From: Leptospira biflexa serovar Patoc strain 'Patoc 1 (Paris)'
GTDB taxonomy: Bacteria; Spirochaetota; Leptospiria; Leptospirales; Leptospiraceae
DNA length: 64,000 bases
Reading direction: 5' to 3'
Assembly: GCF_000017685.1 (NCBI RefSeq)
Contig: NC_010602.1
Coordinates: 1,125,001-1,189,000 of the forward strand
Shown: positions 9,288-18,111 of the stretch, piece by piece
How the letters are laid out: each line of letters starts with the position of its first letter
Numbering within the stretch: the first letter of the stretch is position 1
Program-made: the position numbers and the translations under genes
Notes under the pieces: model-generated
The model's input: only the letters and a program-made list of their open reading frames with translations
Told to the model about the DNA's origin: nothing
Database searches by the model: none

Positions 9288-11099
9288 ATGATTCACGTTA
9301 GGTTCTATTTCCTACTTTTGTTTCTTCCGTTTTCAATTCTATTGTCTTCTCCAATCAATTCAAGATTCACAACCAGTCTGAAAAATGGCCAAGGGGAATA
9401 CCCCATAGGTTATCATATGGAAATTTTGAGCCTTTCTCCTGAAACAAAAATCAGTTTTGAAGATGTTCGAAAATTCAAATTATTTGAGGAAAGTAAATCC
9501 TTGTCTCCCAATTTTGGATTCACCAAAAATGTCTATTGGGTTCGTTTTGAATTATACAATGAATCAAAAGAAAAAGATTGGTTCATTCATCTTTCCTATC
9601 CTCTTTTGGATAAAATTGAATTTTACGAAGGTAATGAAACAACTTGGAAAAAAACCATCACAGGTGATTCGTATGTTTTTTCACAAAGACCCATGGAGGA
9701 AAAAAGTTTTATTTTCCCAATACGAATTAATTTCAAAAAAAATCACACATATTATTTTCGATTTGAAAGTGAAGGCACTGTCCAATTTCCGATTACAATT
9801 TATTCTCATGAAAGATTTTTAAAACTAAAGGAAAAGGAAAATCTATCTCTCGGGATTTATTATGGAATCTTATTTGTGCTCATCATTTACAATTTGATTT
9901 TACTTTTTATGCTGAGAGATTTTGGGTATCTCTATTACCTTTTATACATCAGTTTGTACGGACTCTCTCAGTCTGTTTTAAACGGATTGGCATTTCAAAT
10001 CTTTTGGCCAAATTCTCCTTATTGGGCCAATATCAGTTTGCCTTTCATTGGTGGTTTTTCCTTATTTTGGGGGATTCAATTTACTCGGAGTTTTTTAAGT
10101 ACAAAAAAACACACACCAACATTAGATAAAATATTAATGCTGTTAATGGCATTAATGTTGTGTTTGATGTTGTCTTCATTTATTTTCTCTTATTTTGTTA
10201 ATATTTACCTTCTTGCCTCCCTTGTTATGTTATTTGCAATATTTGTATTTCTAGTAGCAGTTGTTTGTTGGGATAAGGGATATAAACCTGCTAGATATTT
10301 TTTGATTGCTTGGGTTGCTTTACTCTTTGGGGTAGGAATTTATTCACTCAAAGGTTTTGGTATCTTACCTGCAAACCTTGTGACTGAGTATGGTTTACAA
10401 GCCGGTTCTGCAATTGAGATGTGTTTATTGTCGTTAGGTTTGGCTTATAAAATCAAACTTGCAAATTCTGATAAAAATAAGGCAGAAAGAAAAATTGCTG
10501 CTTATAAAGTTAAATTACAGGATGCAAAATTGGTATCCTCTCGATTGGAAGTGGAACTTTTAAAAAATAATATCCACCCTCATTTTTTGCTAAATTCGAT
10601 CAATGCTACAATTATCTGGTTGGATGAAGATCCAGAGACTGCAAAACAACTGTTAACGGCTTTATCTGAAGAATTACGTTCAATTTTAAAATTAACCAAT
10701 AAAAAGACAATTACTGTGACGGAAGAAATCAATATCTGCAAACGATATTTAGAAATTATGAGTTTGCGAAAGGAATCGAAATTTGAATTTAAATCGGAAG
10801 GAATTACGATCAAAGATATGATCCCTCCTATTGTTTTACTCACATTGGTAGAAAATGGTCTGACTCATGGTTACCAAGGGAAACACTCTGGACTCTTCAC
10901 TCTAAAGAAAAAAAGAGAAAAAAATAAAACAAAGTACATACTGTTCAATGATGGTTTACCTACTACAAAATCTGATTCACTCGGAACTGGTATCAAATAC
11001 ATCAAATCTCGCTTGCAGGAAGCCTTTCCAAACCGATGGGACTTCTCTTCGAAAGTGGTTTTGGGGGGTTGGGAAAATACGATCACATTGATGGATTGA
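9288..11099 (+). CDS. 7TMR-DISM sensor histidine kinase, LytS type
   Basis: A 603-residue membrane kinase. A signal-like segment is followed by an extracellular 7TMR-DISM sensing domain (~30-180, with NVYWVRFELYN) and seven membrane helices (~185-400). The cytoplasmic part has the His_kinase (LytS/YehU) motif HPHFLLNSIN, with the phospho-acceptor His near residue 431, and an ATPase end (TLVENGLTHG, GTGIKYIKSRL). LytS-type kinases pair with LytTR-type regulators, and one is encoded two genes downstream (12113). A strong terminator follows this gene, so the downstream pair probably has its own promoter or depends on read-through. The ATG has no clear ribosome-binding site. Confidence 0.9.
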   Translation: MIHVRFYFLLLFLPFSILLSSPINSRFTTSLKNGQGEYPIGYHMEILSLSPETKISFEDVRKFKLFEESKSLSPNFGFTKNVYWVRFELYNESKEKDWFIHLSYPLLDKIEFYEGNETTWKKTITGDSYVFSQRPMEEKSFIFPIRINFKKNHTYYFRFESEGTVQFPITIYSHERFLKLKEKENLSLGIYYGILFVLIIYNLILLFMLRDFGYLYYLLYISLYGLSQSVLNGLAFQIFWPNSPYWANISLPFIGGFSLFWGIQFTRSFLSTKKHTPTLDKILMLLMALMLCLMLSSFIFSYFVNIYLLASLVMLFAIFVFLVAVVCWDKGYKPARYFLIAWVALLFGVGIYSLKGFGILPANLVTEYGLQAGSAIEMCLLSLGLAYKIKLANSDKNKAERKIAAYKVKLQDAKLVSSRLEVELLKNNIHPHFLLNSINATIIWLDEDPETAKQLLTALSEELRSILKLTNKKTITVTEEINICKRYLEIMSLRKESKFEFKSEGITIKDMIPPIVLLTLVENGLTHGYQGKHSGLFTLKKKREKNKTKYILFNDGLPTTKSDSLGTGIKYIKSRLQEAFPNRWDFSSKVVLGGWENTITLMD

Positions 11100-11121
11100 A
11101 TTGGTGCCATTCGCACCTTAG

Positions 11122-11145
11122 AAGTGCATCCTGCACTTTTTTTTT
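11122..11145 (+). terminator. Rho-independent terminator after LytS-type kinase
   Basis: AAGTGCA (11122-11128), loop TCC, TGCACTT (11132-11138), running directly into a T-run to 11145. A compact 7-bp stem with a 3-base loop and a U-tail, 22 bp after the stop codon: a textbook intrinsic terminator for the plus strand. Confidence 0.85.
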
Positions 11146-11190
11146 GGTAATTCTTTTGATTGTCTCTATTCTTCATAGAGGGATAATCAA

Positions 11191-12099
11191 ATGAAAACAA
11201 ACTTAATTCTAATCTACTTTGTATTTCTTGTGACAAACATAAGTATGGCGGAACCTGCGGGCAAAAAAGAGGATAAAGGTACAATCAACCAACAAACACA
11301 GCAAAATGAAGACAAAAAAATAGATGATGCAGAAGTGGAAAAATACTACGCAAAATTAAAATACCCACCAGGATTTTACCAAGGTGCATTTTTGATAAGC
11401 TTTATGGGTGGTGGAAGTTTAGCTCCAAGTGGATCGTTCATTAGTCATGAAAAAAATTATGATAGTGCCTTACAATACCGAGTTGTTACGAAAGAAGTCA
11501 GTCAAGATTATTATCCCCAAGGTGTGGTACGAAACCAAGATCCTGGTCTCTATTTCAAACCTACTTATACGCCAGGTGTCGCTTCCCAGTTCGATTTTGA
11601 ATATGGATGGAAGGAAAAAATTGGCCTTGGTTTTACTGTAATGCAAAATTCTTTGAAGGCGAAAAGGCAAGATATCATTCCTGGTTTATCGTATTATAAA
11701 GAATATGTGGATCCTTTCCCAAGGGAACGCACTATTTATCGAGGTAACTCGATGAGTTTTCTTGCGACCTATCATCCTATACCGAGGAATTTTTTTGATC
11801 CATATCTTGTGGTCAGAGCAGGAGTTGTTTCATTTACAGGAGAAGCACATGCAGGCTTAAACCATGATAAATTTGTTTATAGTAACCAGATATCGAGTGG
11901 AATTGGTAGTATCGTTGGAGTTGGCGGTGGTTTGAATATTTATTTGGGTCGATACTTCGGTATCAAAGCGGAAGTCGATTACTACCGGGAATTTTTAAAA
12001 GCGGATCAATTTTCCATGCGAACCTTAAACTCATACCAAGCTATGATTGGAGTTTTTGTGAATTTATCAAATGTTCAATACCGATTAGAACAATATTAA
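11191..12099 (+). CDS. Predicted outer-membrane protein between kinase and regulator
   Basis: A 302-residue exported protein with a signal peptide (cleavage near SMA-EPAG), a short charged linker and a body of amphipathic strands with aromatic ends, typical of a small outer-membrane barrel (last residues YRLEQY). AGAGGGA sits about 8 bases before the ATG. Its stop is 13 bp before the LytTR regulator, so these two are co-transcribed, and the kinase precedes it across a terminator. The fixed position suggests it is a target or partner of the two-component system; that is inference. No family recognised. Confidence 0.7.
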   Translation: MKTNLILIYFVFLVTNISMAEPAGKKEDKGTINQQTQQNEDKKIDDAEVEKYYAKLKYPPGFYQGAFLISFMGGGSLAPSGSFISHEKNYDSALQYRVVTKEVSQDYYPQGVVRNQDPGLYFKPTYTPGVASQFDFEYGWKEKIGLGFTVMQNSLKAKRQDIIPGLSYYKEYVDPFPRERTIYRGNSMSFLATYHPIPRNFFDPYLVVRAGVVSFTGEAHAGLNHDKFVYSNQISSGIGSIVGVGGGLNIYLGRYFGIKAEVDYYREFLKADQFSMRTLNSYQAMIGVFVNLSNVQYRLEQY

Positions 12100-12112
12100 T
12101 ACGAGGATTTTT

Positions 12113-12817
12113 TTGAAAATATTAATTGTAGAAGACGAGGAAGTAGCCGCAAGGGGTCTAGAGCGCTTGTTACGTGAACTTTTGGGTAAAAAAATCTCGT
12201 CTTTACATGTAGAAAAAAGTTTATTAGGTTCACGATGTTTCCTCCAAGAGAATCCGATAGATTTATTATTTTTGGATTTAAATTTAGATGGTGATTTTGG
12301 ATTTGATTTACTTAAAGAGTCATCAGCTGCATCTTTTATCACAATCATAACCTCAGGGAATACGGCAGAAGCAATTCTAGCTTTTGAATATGGTGTTTTG
12401 GATTTTGTTCCAAAACCAATTTCGAGAGAAAGACTGGAGAAGGCTCTCAAAAAATATTTTTCCAACTCCGGTCAGAATCAAACCAAATACATTGGAATCA
12501 AAGAGGATCATCATTTGAAACTGATCCCAACAAAAGAAATTTTGTACATCGAGGCTGATGATAAAAAGGTAAAACTGTTTCAAAAAAATGGAAAGATAGT
12601 ATCACATTATAAAAGTTTAGAGTTATTATCCAAAATTTTACCTGGCAATTTTAAAAGGATCCATCGATCTTACATTGTAAACCAAAGGTACATCAATCAG
12701 ATTTTAGTTTCCCCTGGAGGATCCTATCAAGTGGAACTCGTGACAGGTATCAAATTAAAAATGGGTAGAAATTATTATAAGGATTTGAAAGCCACTTTGT
12801 ATGCAAAGGTTAGCTGA
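12113..12817 (+). CDS. LytTR-family response regulator
   Basis: A 234-residue regulator with an N-terminal receiver (acidic pair EDE near residues 7-9, phospho-acceptor Asp in LLFLDLNLDG, Lys in PKPI) and a C-terminal LytTR DNA-binding domain (~135-230, with EILYIEADDKKV and FKRIHRSYIVN). The start is TTG, supported by ACGAGGA 6 bases upstream (12101-12107). It is the expected partner of the LytS-type kinase at 9288 and probably controls transcription from direct-repeat sites; the intervening barrel gene is a plausible target. Confidence 0.92.
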   Translation: MKILIVEDEEVAARGLERLLRELLGKKISSLHVEKSLLGSRCFLQENPIDLLFLDLNLDGDFGFDLLKESSAASFITIITSGNTAEAILAFEYGVLDFVPKPISRERLEKALKKYFSNSGQNQTKYIGIKEDHHLKLIPTKEILYIEADDKKVKLFQKNGKIVSHYKSLELLSKILPGNFKRIHRSYIVNQRYINQILVSPGGSYQVELVTGIKLKMGRNYYKDLKATLYAKVS

Positions 12818-12872
12818 TCTAAATTCACGATCTTTCGCCGATTTCTTTCAAAAGACAAATATATTGAATACA

Positions 12873-12905
12873 ATGAAAAACCATCCTAATTGAATGGTTT
12901 TTCAT
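12873..12905. terminator. Bidirectional terminator candidate between converging genes
   Basis: ATGAAAAACCAT (12873-12884) and ATGGTTTTTCAT (12894-12905) form a perfect 12-bp inverted repeat with a 9-base loop, midway between the LytTR gene (+) and the lipoprotein gene (-). The A/T tracts inside the arms give each strand a T-rich 3' arm. Position and symmetry fit a terminator for both transcripts. Confidence 0.65.
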
Positions 12906-12958
12906 AATATTAGTAAAATTCTCTGAACAATCGCTTTCGGGAAAGATTATTAAATGAT

Positions 12959-13402
12959 TTAGTTACCGGAAAGTTTTTGAGCTTCTTCACATTCTGGAAT
13001 CTTCATTTGATCCTTTGAGCCTTTAAATGATTCGCAGGTGAGTTTCCCGAAGGCGCTGATACATTTTTCAAATGCTTCTACTTGTTCTGCAGTGACTTCC
13101 CTTTTTTCTTCGATTCTTTTTTTCTCAGCTTCCTTCATTTTTTGATCGAAGAAGGAAATGCAATTTTCTTCAGATAACATGAAAGGAGGGATCATATTAC
13201 GGTAGGCAGGTGGTATTTTTGCAAATTCATCTTTGGTGCATTCAATGGTTTTGGAACACATTGTTTTTTGGAACTTTGGGACCAAATCTTTCAGTTTTGC
13301 TTCTGGTGATTGGGAAAGTTTGTTACAAGCAAATACAAATAGAAGCATAAACAGGAACAGAGGGATTTTGTTTTTCGAAAGAAGATTCATACGTACATCC
13401 AT
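12959..13402 (-). CDS. Cys-rich predicted lipoprotein
   Basis: From the ATG at 13402 (or the in-frame ATG at 13390) the product has a basic start, a hydrophobic stretch and a lipobox ending FVFAC, so it should be lipidated. The mature part (~125 residues) is helical and charged with six further Cys spaced as CSKTIEC, NC, KC, TC, EC, suggesting disulfides after export. This resembles the Leptospira 4-Cys type lipoprotein families (from memory of the family pattern, not verified). Translation from the frame's upstream limit (13471) would bury the signal peptide, so I reject it. Function unknown. Confidence 0.65.
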   Translation of the reverse strand: MDVRMNLLSKNKIPLFLFMLLFVFACNKLSQSPEAKLKDLVPKFQKTMCSKTIECTKDEFAKIPPAYRNMIPPFMLSEENCISFFDQKMKEAEKKRIEEKREVTAEQVEAFEKCISAFGKLTCESFKGSKDQMKIPECEEAQKLSGN

Positions 13403-13486
13403 GGTAAGATTTTGACCAAATTTACAATCATTCAAATGTTGAGAAAAGAACAATTTATAAACTCGGTCCATGTACTTAAAATCAAT

Positions 13487-13912
13487 CTAACGATTTTTTG
13501 ATTTTTCGAGCAAATATCGTAAGGCACCTGTTGAGTAGAGAGCCCAAAGGATAAGAACAGGTTGGAAAAACAATCGAATGAGTCGTTTTGTATCTGTATC
13601 GAGTCCAAAGGCACTGATTCCATTTGTGTATTGAGAAATGTTTCCTGGAAAAATAAGGACAAAAAAGATGGAAAGAAGGATACCAACTCGAATTCTTTCT
13701 TTTGCCCAAAATAATAAAGCGAGGCCAAAGCTGATTTCAACAACTCCTGAAGACAATACTACAAAGTCCATGAAAGTGGGATCTTGTGGCAACCAACGAG
13801 GGACTTGCGCTAAAAATTCTTGTCTTTGGAATGTTAGGTGGCCCACACCCGCAAGGGTCATAAAAAATCCAAGGATTGTCCTTAGGATATTTTGGAGTAA
13901 ATTTGTTTGCAT
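13487..13912 (-). CDS. DoxX-like integral membrane protein
   Basis: A 141-residue protein with four hydrophobic segments. It shows the DoxX/DoxD-like pattern: an N-terminal helix with GVGHLTF, a central helix starting at a conserved Glu (GVVEISFGLALL) and a last helix near the C terminus. CGAGGA lies about 8 bases before the ATG. DoxX-like proteins are inner-membrane proteins linked in some bacteria to redox or thiol stress; no specific role can be given here. Not obviously in an operon, since the gap to the next minus-strand gene is ~85 bp. Confidence 0.7.
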   Translation of the reverse strand: MQTNLLQNILRTILGFFMTLAGVGHLTFQRQEFLAQVPRWLPQDPTFMDFVVLSSGVVEISFGLALLFWAKERIRVGILLSIFFVLIFPGNISQYTNGISAFGLDTDTKRLIRLFFQPVLILWALYSTGALRYLLEKSKNR

Positions 13913-14120
13913 GATTTTTTCCTCGATACCTTAGACGGAAAATTCATTATGAAACGTTTGGTTTTCATTTGATTCTCAAATTAGTTTAAAAATTCTATCT
14001 GCTATTTTGCTTTCCTCAATGGATTCGATTGACACAGGGTCTTACAAATTTTCATTCAACCTCTAGAGTTTCCTGTTTTTTTGATTTTTTAGACTGGAAT
14101 GGGTATTCATCAAAAAATTT

Positions 14121-15248
14121 CTAAATATCGATGGGAATGTATGCGGCAATTTCAAGACTATTGAAATTATAATGAATGTTCCCTGCTTTAAAGGAAGTAG
14201 TCATGAACGTTAAGCGATAGTTGATAAAGTTGGTTGGAATTTCAGCATACAATACGACTGGAACAAAATAAACTTGTTTTGCAGAAACCGTCCCTCGGTT
14301 AATGGAAGAAATGGTTAATAATTCAAGAGGAGTGGCGTCACGAAACATCAATGCTGAGAAAAAAAGTTGTGATGGGTTTACATTCTTAAAATCGATATCA
14401 CCTTTTGCGGCTAAGTAGATTCCGAGGTTTTGTAAATTATCACCTTGTCCTAAGTTTGCCATGAGTATCGAACTCACTGGATCAGTTGAAATGTCTTGTT
14501 GGTTTAAGAGCGATATTCTTCCTACGATATTCGCATAATTATCAAATCCACCGGGTTGTCCTCCGAAGGAAAGTGGCAATACATCTAAAAATGTATTTTG
14601 GAAATAGGTATTCCCTGAAAATCGAATTTGTCCCATACCAGCACCGAATCCAAGCCGAGCGTGATCGATTCCTTCCTTTCCAAAATAAAATGCGGGAGCC
14701 ACAAAGGAGTAATTCCCTGAAATTTTTGTACCAATGTCATCGTTTATGATTTCTGTTTCCGTAGAACTAGAACCAGATGATCCTGAACCACCACTGCTAG
14801 AACCAGAAGAAGAACCGGAGCTGGAAGAAGAGCTCGATTCAAAAAAAGATAAGTCTCCTTCGTATCGTTGTCTGGAAATAACAAATGGTTTGGTTCTACC
14901 AAGGATGGTGAATCCAAAATTTTCGGAAATTTGGAAATCAATCGACTTTAAATCAAAAAGATAATCCACATTCTGAGCCAAACCAAGGTCAGCGGCCATA
15001 TCGGCTTTGCCTAACCTTGATTTGATGAGCATCTCCGAAAATCCATAAGTCAAACCAGGATATAACGAGATGTAAGCAGGTCCGTTTTTTTTTCGTAAAT
15101 TGAAGAGTCCATAACGATCTCCGCTTGTTCCAACAACTTTTGAATTTTTCACTTGAGGATCTGCGCCAATTTCATCAGAATCTTCTTGCGCTTGGAGAAT
15201 TGTAGAAGAGAAAATCAAAATGAATATTAGAATGTGACGATAGAACAT
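14121..15248 (-). CDS. Predicted outer-membrane protein with Ser/Gly-rich insert
   Basis: Starts at the ATG at 15248 (a TTG two codons earlier is also possible) with a signal peptide ending near LQAQ. The 375-residue product looks like a barrel with long loops (many aromatic-ended strands, C terminus AAYIPIDI). Around residues 138-168 (roughly 14755-14840) it carries a low-complexity Ser/Gly tract interrupting otherwise ordered sequence, probably a surface loop or linker. Codons in the tract vary, so it is not a simple microsatellite. No family recognised. Gene-free on both sides. Confidence 0.65.
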   Translation of the reverse strand: MFYRHILIFILIFSSTILQAQEDSDEIGADPQVKNSKVVGTSGDRYGLFNLRKKNGPAYISLYPGLTYGFSEMLIKSRLGKADMAADLGLAQNVDYLFDLKSIDFQISENFGFTILGRTKPFVISRQRYEGDLSFFESSSSSSSGSSSGSSSGGSGSSGSSSTETEIINDDIGTKISGNYSFVAPAFYFGKEGIDHARLGFGAGMGQIRFSGNTYFQNTFLDVLPLSFGGQPGGFDNYANIVGRISLLNQQDISTDPVSSILMANLGQGDNLQNLGIYLAAKGDIDFKNVNPSQLFFSALMFRDATPLELLTISSINRGTVSAKQVYFVPVVLYAEIPTNFINYRLTFMTTSFKAGNIHYNFNSLEIAAYIPIDI

Positions 15249-15390
15249 AGACAAACACTTGCTAGTTACTATTTAAAAGCAAGTCTTTGTAGGAATTTAT
15301 GATCTAAAATAGAGAAATGGGATTTTTTTTTAGAGACAGTTTTTTACCAATGAGTTGGAATCGAGTTTCCTGAGGTAGGTGAGTATTTTT

Positions 15391-16341
15391 ATGGCAGTTT
15401 CAATTTTTTCATTTATTTTTGTCCTCTTTGTTTCCTTCATTCCCATTGCATGCCAAGTCAGTTCCCATGACCATAAAACATTACCAATCGAATCGTCCTT
15501 AGAACCAATCGCTCGTCCTATCAAAACCCAAATAATGGTAGAGTTTCAGGTGATCAAAGCTGCCGATTGGGAAGTGCCACTTGCGGGATTACTCAATTTA
15601 AACGACCCAAATGCAAAACTCGCCAATTTAACTGACAGACCGGAACCCATCTCCATCTACTTTTATTTGATCAAACATCCGAAGTTTGGGGCCTTTCTGA
15701 TAGATTCAGGTATCGGGGAAAGTTTTACAAAAGGAAAAGACCATCTCCTTGTCAGTTCGATTGTTGCATCGCAAATGAATTTTGATAAATTAAAAATATA
15801 TGAAACAACAAAGAATTTTTTGACCAAAAATAAGATTTCTTTAAAAGGAATTTTTTATACACATTTACATTTAGATCATGTGATGGGGGCGTATGAAGTA
15901 GAAAGGTCGGTTCCTTTTTATGTTGGTCCCAATGAAGTATCCAATAAACAATTTATTAATTTATTTGTGCAAGGTTCAACGAATCGTCTTTTGGGTGAGA
16001 ATCCAAATTTAATCCAACTTGATTTTGGTAAAAATCAATATCAAGTTTCTGTTTTAGATTTTTTTGGTGATCAAAGTTTTTTTGTCATTTCTGTTCCAGG
16101 CCATACTCCTGGTAGCTTAGCATTTTTGATCCCTTCAAAAGAAGGAGGTCATTTGTTACTTGGTGATACATGCCACACACGTTTTGGTTGGTTACAAAAT
16201 GTGATCCCAGGCTCATTCACTGCAGACTCAGAATCAAATCGCAAAAGTTTGGATGGATTAAAATTCATCGCAAGTTCCTACAAACCTAAGTACATTTACC
16301 CAGGGCATCAAGAACGAATCGTTTCGATAGATCTAAAATAA
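15391..16341 (+). CDS. Exported metallo-beta-lactamase-fold hydrolase
   Basis: Carries the MBL metal motif THLHLDH near residue 160, a second His in GHTPGSLAF, an Asp in LLGDTCH and a C-terminal His in YPGHQE: a complete dinuclear zinc site. The layout resembles lactonase/AttM-type MBL proteins, but the substrate is unknown. The N terminus is a hydrophobic segment ending IPIACQ, a possible lipobox, so it is probably exported and perhaps lipidated. I prefer the ATG at 15391, which has GAGGTAGGTGAG about 7 bases upstream, over the GTG at 15379. It heads a run of plus-strand envelope genes. Confidence 0.8.
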   Translation: MAVSIFSFIFVLFVSFIPIACQVSSHDHKTLPIESSLEPIARPIKTQIMVEFQVIKAADWEVPLAGLLNLNDPNAKLANLTDRPEPISIYFYLIKHPKFGAFLIDSGIGESFTKGKDHLLVSSIVASQMNFDKLKIYETTKNFLTKNKISLKGIFYTHLHLDHVMGAYEVERSVPFYVGPNEVSNKQFINLFVQGSTNRLLGENPNLIQLDFGKNQYQVSVLDFFGDQSFFVISVPGHTPGSLAFLIPSKEGGHLLLGDTCHTRFGWLQNVIPGSFTADSESNRKSLDGLKFIASSYKPKYIYPGHQERIVSIDLK

Positions 16342-16401
16342 TCTATTGATTCTTTTAAAAAACCTAAGATGTTAATTCCTGGTTTTAATTGAGGTCAGCC
16401 T

Positions 16402-17991
16402 ATGTTTTTGATCAGATTCTTTGTATTATTTGTTTTCTTACCTTTTATTACTTTGGAAGCTGTGGACCAAACCAATTGGAAAAAAGCAGACAATTTATTA
16501 AAAAAACAAGATTACCAATCTGCGTTTCAGCTTTCCGAAGCAATCATCAAATCCGATCCAAAGGATAGTTTTGGGTGGTGGCTTAGGCTCAGTTCATCAT
16601 CCCAATTAGCAACTAAGAAGGGGAAGTGGCCGGAGGAATGTTTTCAGAGTGCCAAAGAACATGCCCAATTAGTCCCAGAAGAGGAGTCTTCGAGTTTTAC
16701 CACGGCAATCTGGTGTTTGAATCATGACGCAAGGTATATGGAGATGGTATCTCTCATTCCCAAAGTTCTTCCAAAATCTCGCGAAAAAATTGGGAATGGA
16801 AATTATGGATTATTAATCAATACATTAACAATCGCCTATATCAAGTTAAATGATCGAAAGAACGCGAGAGACATCCTATTTGCTGGACTTACTCAATTAT
16901 CTGGAACACCCGAAGCGATGAATACTGGTTATAATGTGGGTGAACTATTTTATGATACCGATATCTCGCTTAGTGAAAGAGAAAGGTGGCATGAATTGTT
17001 TCAGAAGAATTTATTTAAAGAAAAAATTTCGAATCCACTCATTCCCTCCATATCATGGAATACTTCGTTACTAGCAGATGAATATGTAAAGCAAGGGAAA
17101 TATAATTTTGCTTTTGACACCATTTCTATGTTATATCCTGACATGGATACTCATGTGTCATCCTATTGGAATTTTTTAAGAGACCAACTCCTCATCAAAT
17201 ACAAAGCACTTAAGTTCCGAACCAAAAAACTAAAAGAAGAACCTCGCCGTAAATTGAAAATGGTTTTTATTGTGATCCCAAGGACTCGTCTTTTGGATCC
17301 ACTCCCTTCAAAATTAAAACCATACCAAAACATTGATGAAGATGTATCAGAAAAAGCTGTTTCCGATTTATTACTCAGTTTTATTTATTTTAGAGATTCA
17401 TTTGAAGAAGTATCGAATGGAATCCATTGGGATTACGAAGTGATTCGGACCGATTCCGAAATCAAAACTACCAATTTCAGTGATGAATCCTTTCGTTATG
17501 TGATGCAACCTTCCATTGAATCCATCCAACCACCCCTTTCAGAAGATGTCCTTCACCAGATCAAAGCCAGTGATGGTGTGATTGTGGTCTGGCCTGGCAC
17601 AAAACAACCAGAAGGTGTTCTCATCACAAATGGAGGTGGGACAGAGTGGAATTATGGAACAGTGTCTGATCCTGAAATACGATTGACCATCCTTTCTGAT
17701 TCCAATAAAAATATCTCTTCAGGAAACCATGCCAACCATCCCATTTTTATTTACCATGAATTGTTTCATGTATTAGAATGGGCCTACCACAAATCCAATT
17801 TCCCTAAAAAAGACCATCCATATATGAGAAAAAAGGAATGGCCAAAAGATTACCAAGGGATCACGGAATGGGATTTTTATTCGGAAACGTTTCAGAAACG
17901 GATGATGACAGAAGACAAGATGGAGCGTTTGTATTGGTTCGGTAGAAAAGAAGGTTTTTACGGAATCAAAGTAAAGGAAGAAAAAAAGTGA
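16402..17991 (+). CDS. TPR-repeat protein with C-terminal HELFH motif
   Basis: A 529-residue exported protein (signal peptide, cleavage near LEA). Residues 25-265 are helical repeats of TPR type (KKADNLLKKQDYQSAFQLSEA and later units). Residues ~285-525 form a second domain I do not recognise, containing YHELFHVLEWAYHKSN (HELFH near residue 454). HExxH is the zinc-binding helix of many metallopeptidases, and further His and Glu residues downstream (DHP, ITEWDFYSETF) could supply a third ligand. A repeat-plus-peptidase protein acting in the periplasm is plausible, but activity is unproven and the motif alone can occur by chance. Upstream spacing (60 bp) allows co-transcription with the MBL gene. 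Confidence 0.6.
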   Translation: MFLIRFFVLFVFLPFITLEAVDQTNWKKADNLLKKQDYQSAFQLSEAIIKSDPKDSFGWWLRLSSSSQLATKKGKWPEECFQSAKEHAQLVPEEESSSFTTAIWCLNHDARYMEMVSLIPKVLPKSREKIGNGNYGLLINTLTIAYIKLNDRKNARDILFAGLTQLSGTPEAMNTGYNVGELFYDTDISLSERERWHELFQKNLFKEKISNPLIPSISWNTSLLADEYVKQGKYNFAFDTISMLYPDMDTHVSSYWNFLRDQLLIKYKALKFRTKKLKEEPRRKLKMVFIVIPRTRLLDPLPSKLKPYQNIDEDVSEKAVSDLLLSFIYFRDSFEEVSNGIHWDYEVIRTDSEIKTTNFSDESFRYVMQPSIESIQPPLSEDVLHQIKASDGVIVVWPGTKQPEGVLITNGGGTEWNYGTVSDPEIRLTILSDSNKNISSGNHANHPIFIYHELFHVLEWAYHKSNFPKKDHPYMRKKEWPKDYQGITEWDFYSETFQKRMMTEDKMERLYWFGRKEGFYGIKVKEEKK

Positions 17992-18111
17992 AGTTTCCGA
18001 GATAAAAATCAGGATTTTGGTAGGAATAGGCAAAAGAAAAATAAAAAACAATTGGATATTGAACTTTCGGGAATTGATTTTCCATCGGCAAATTGTCTAA
18101 AGAAAGATCAT

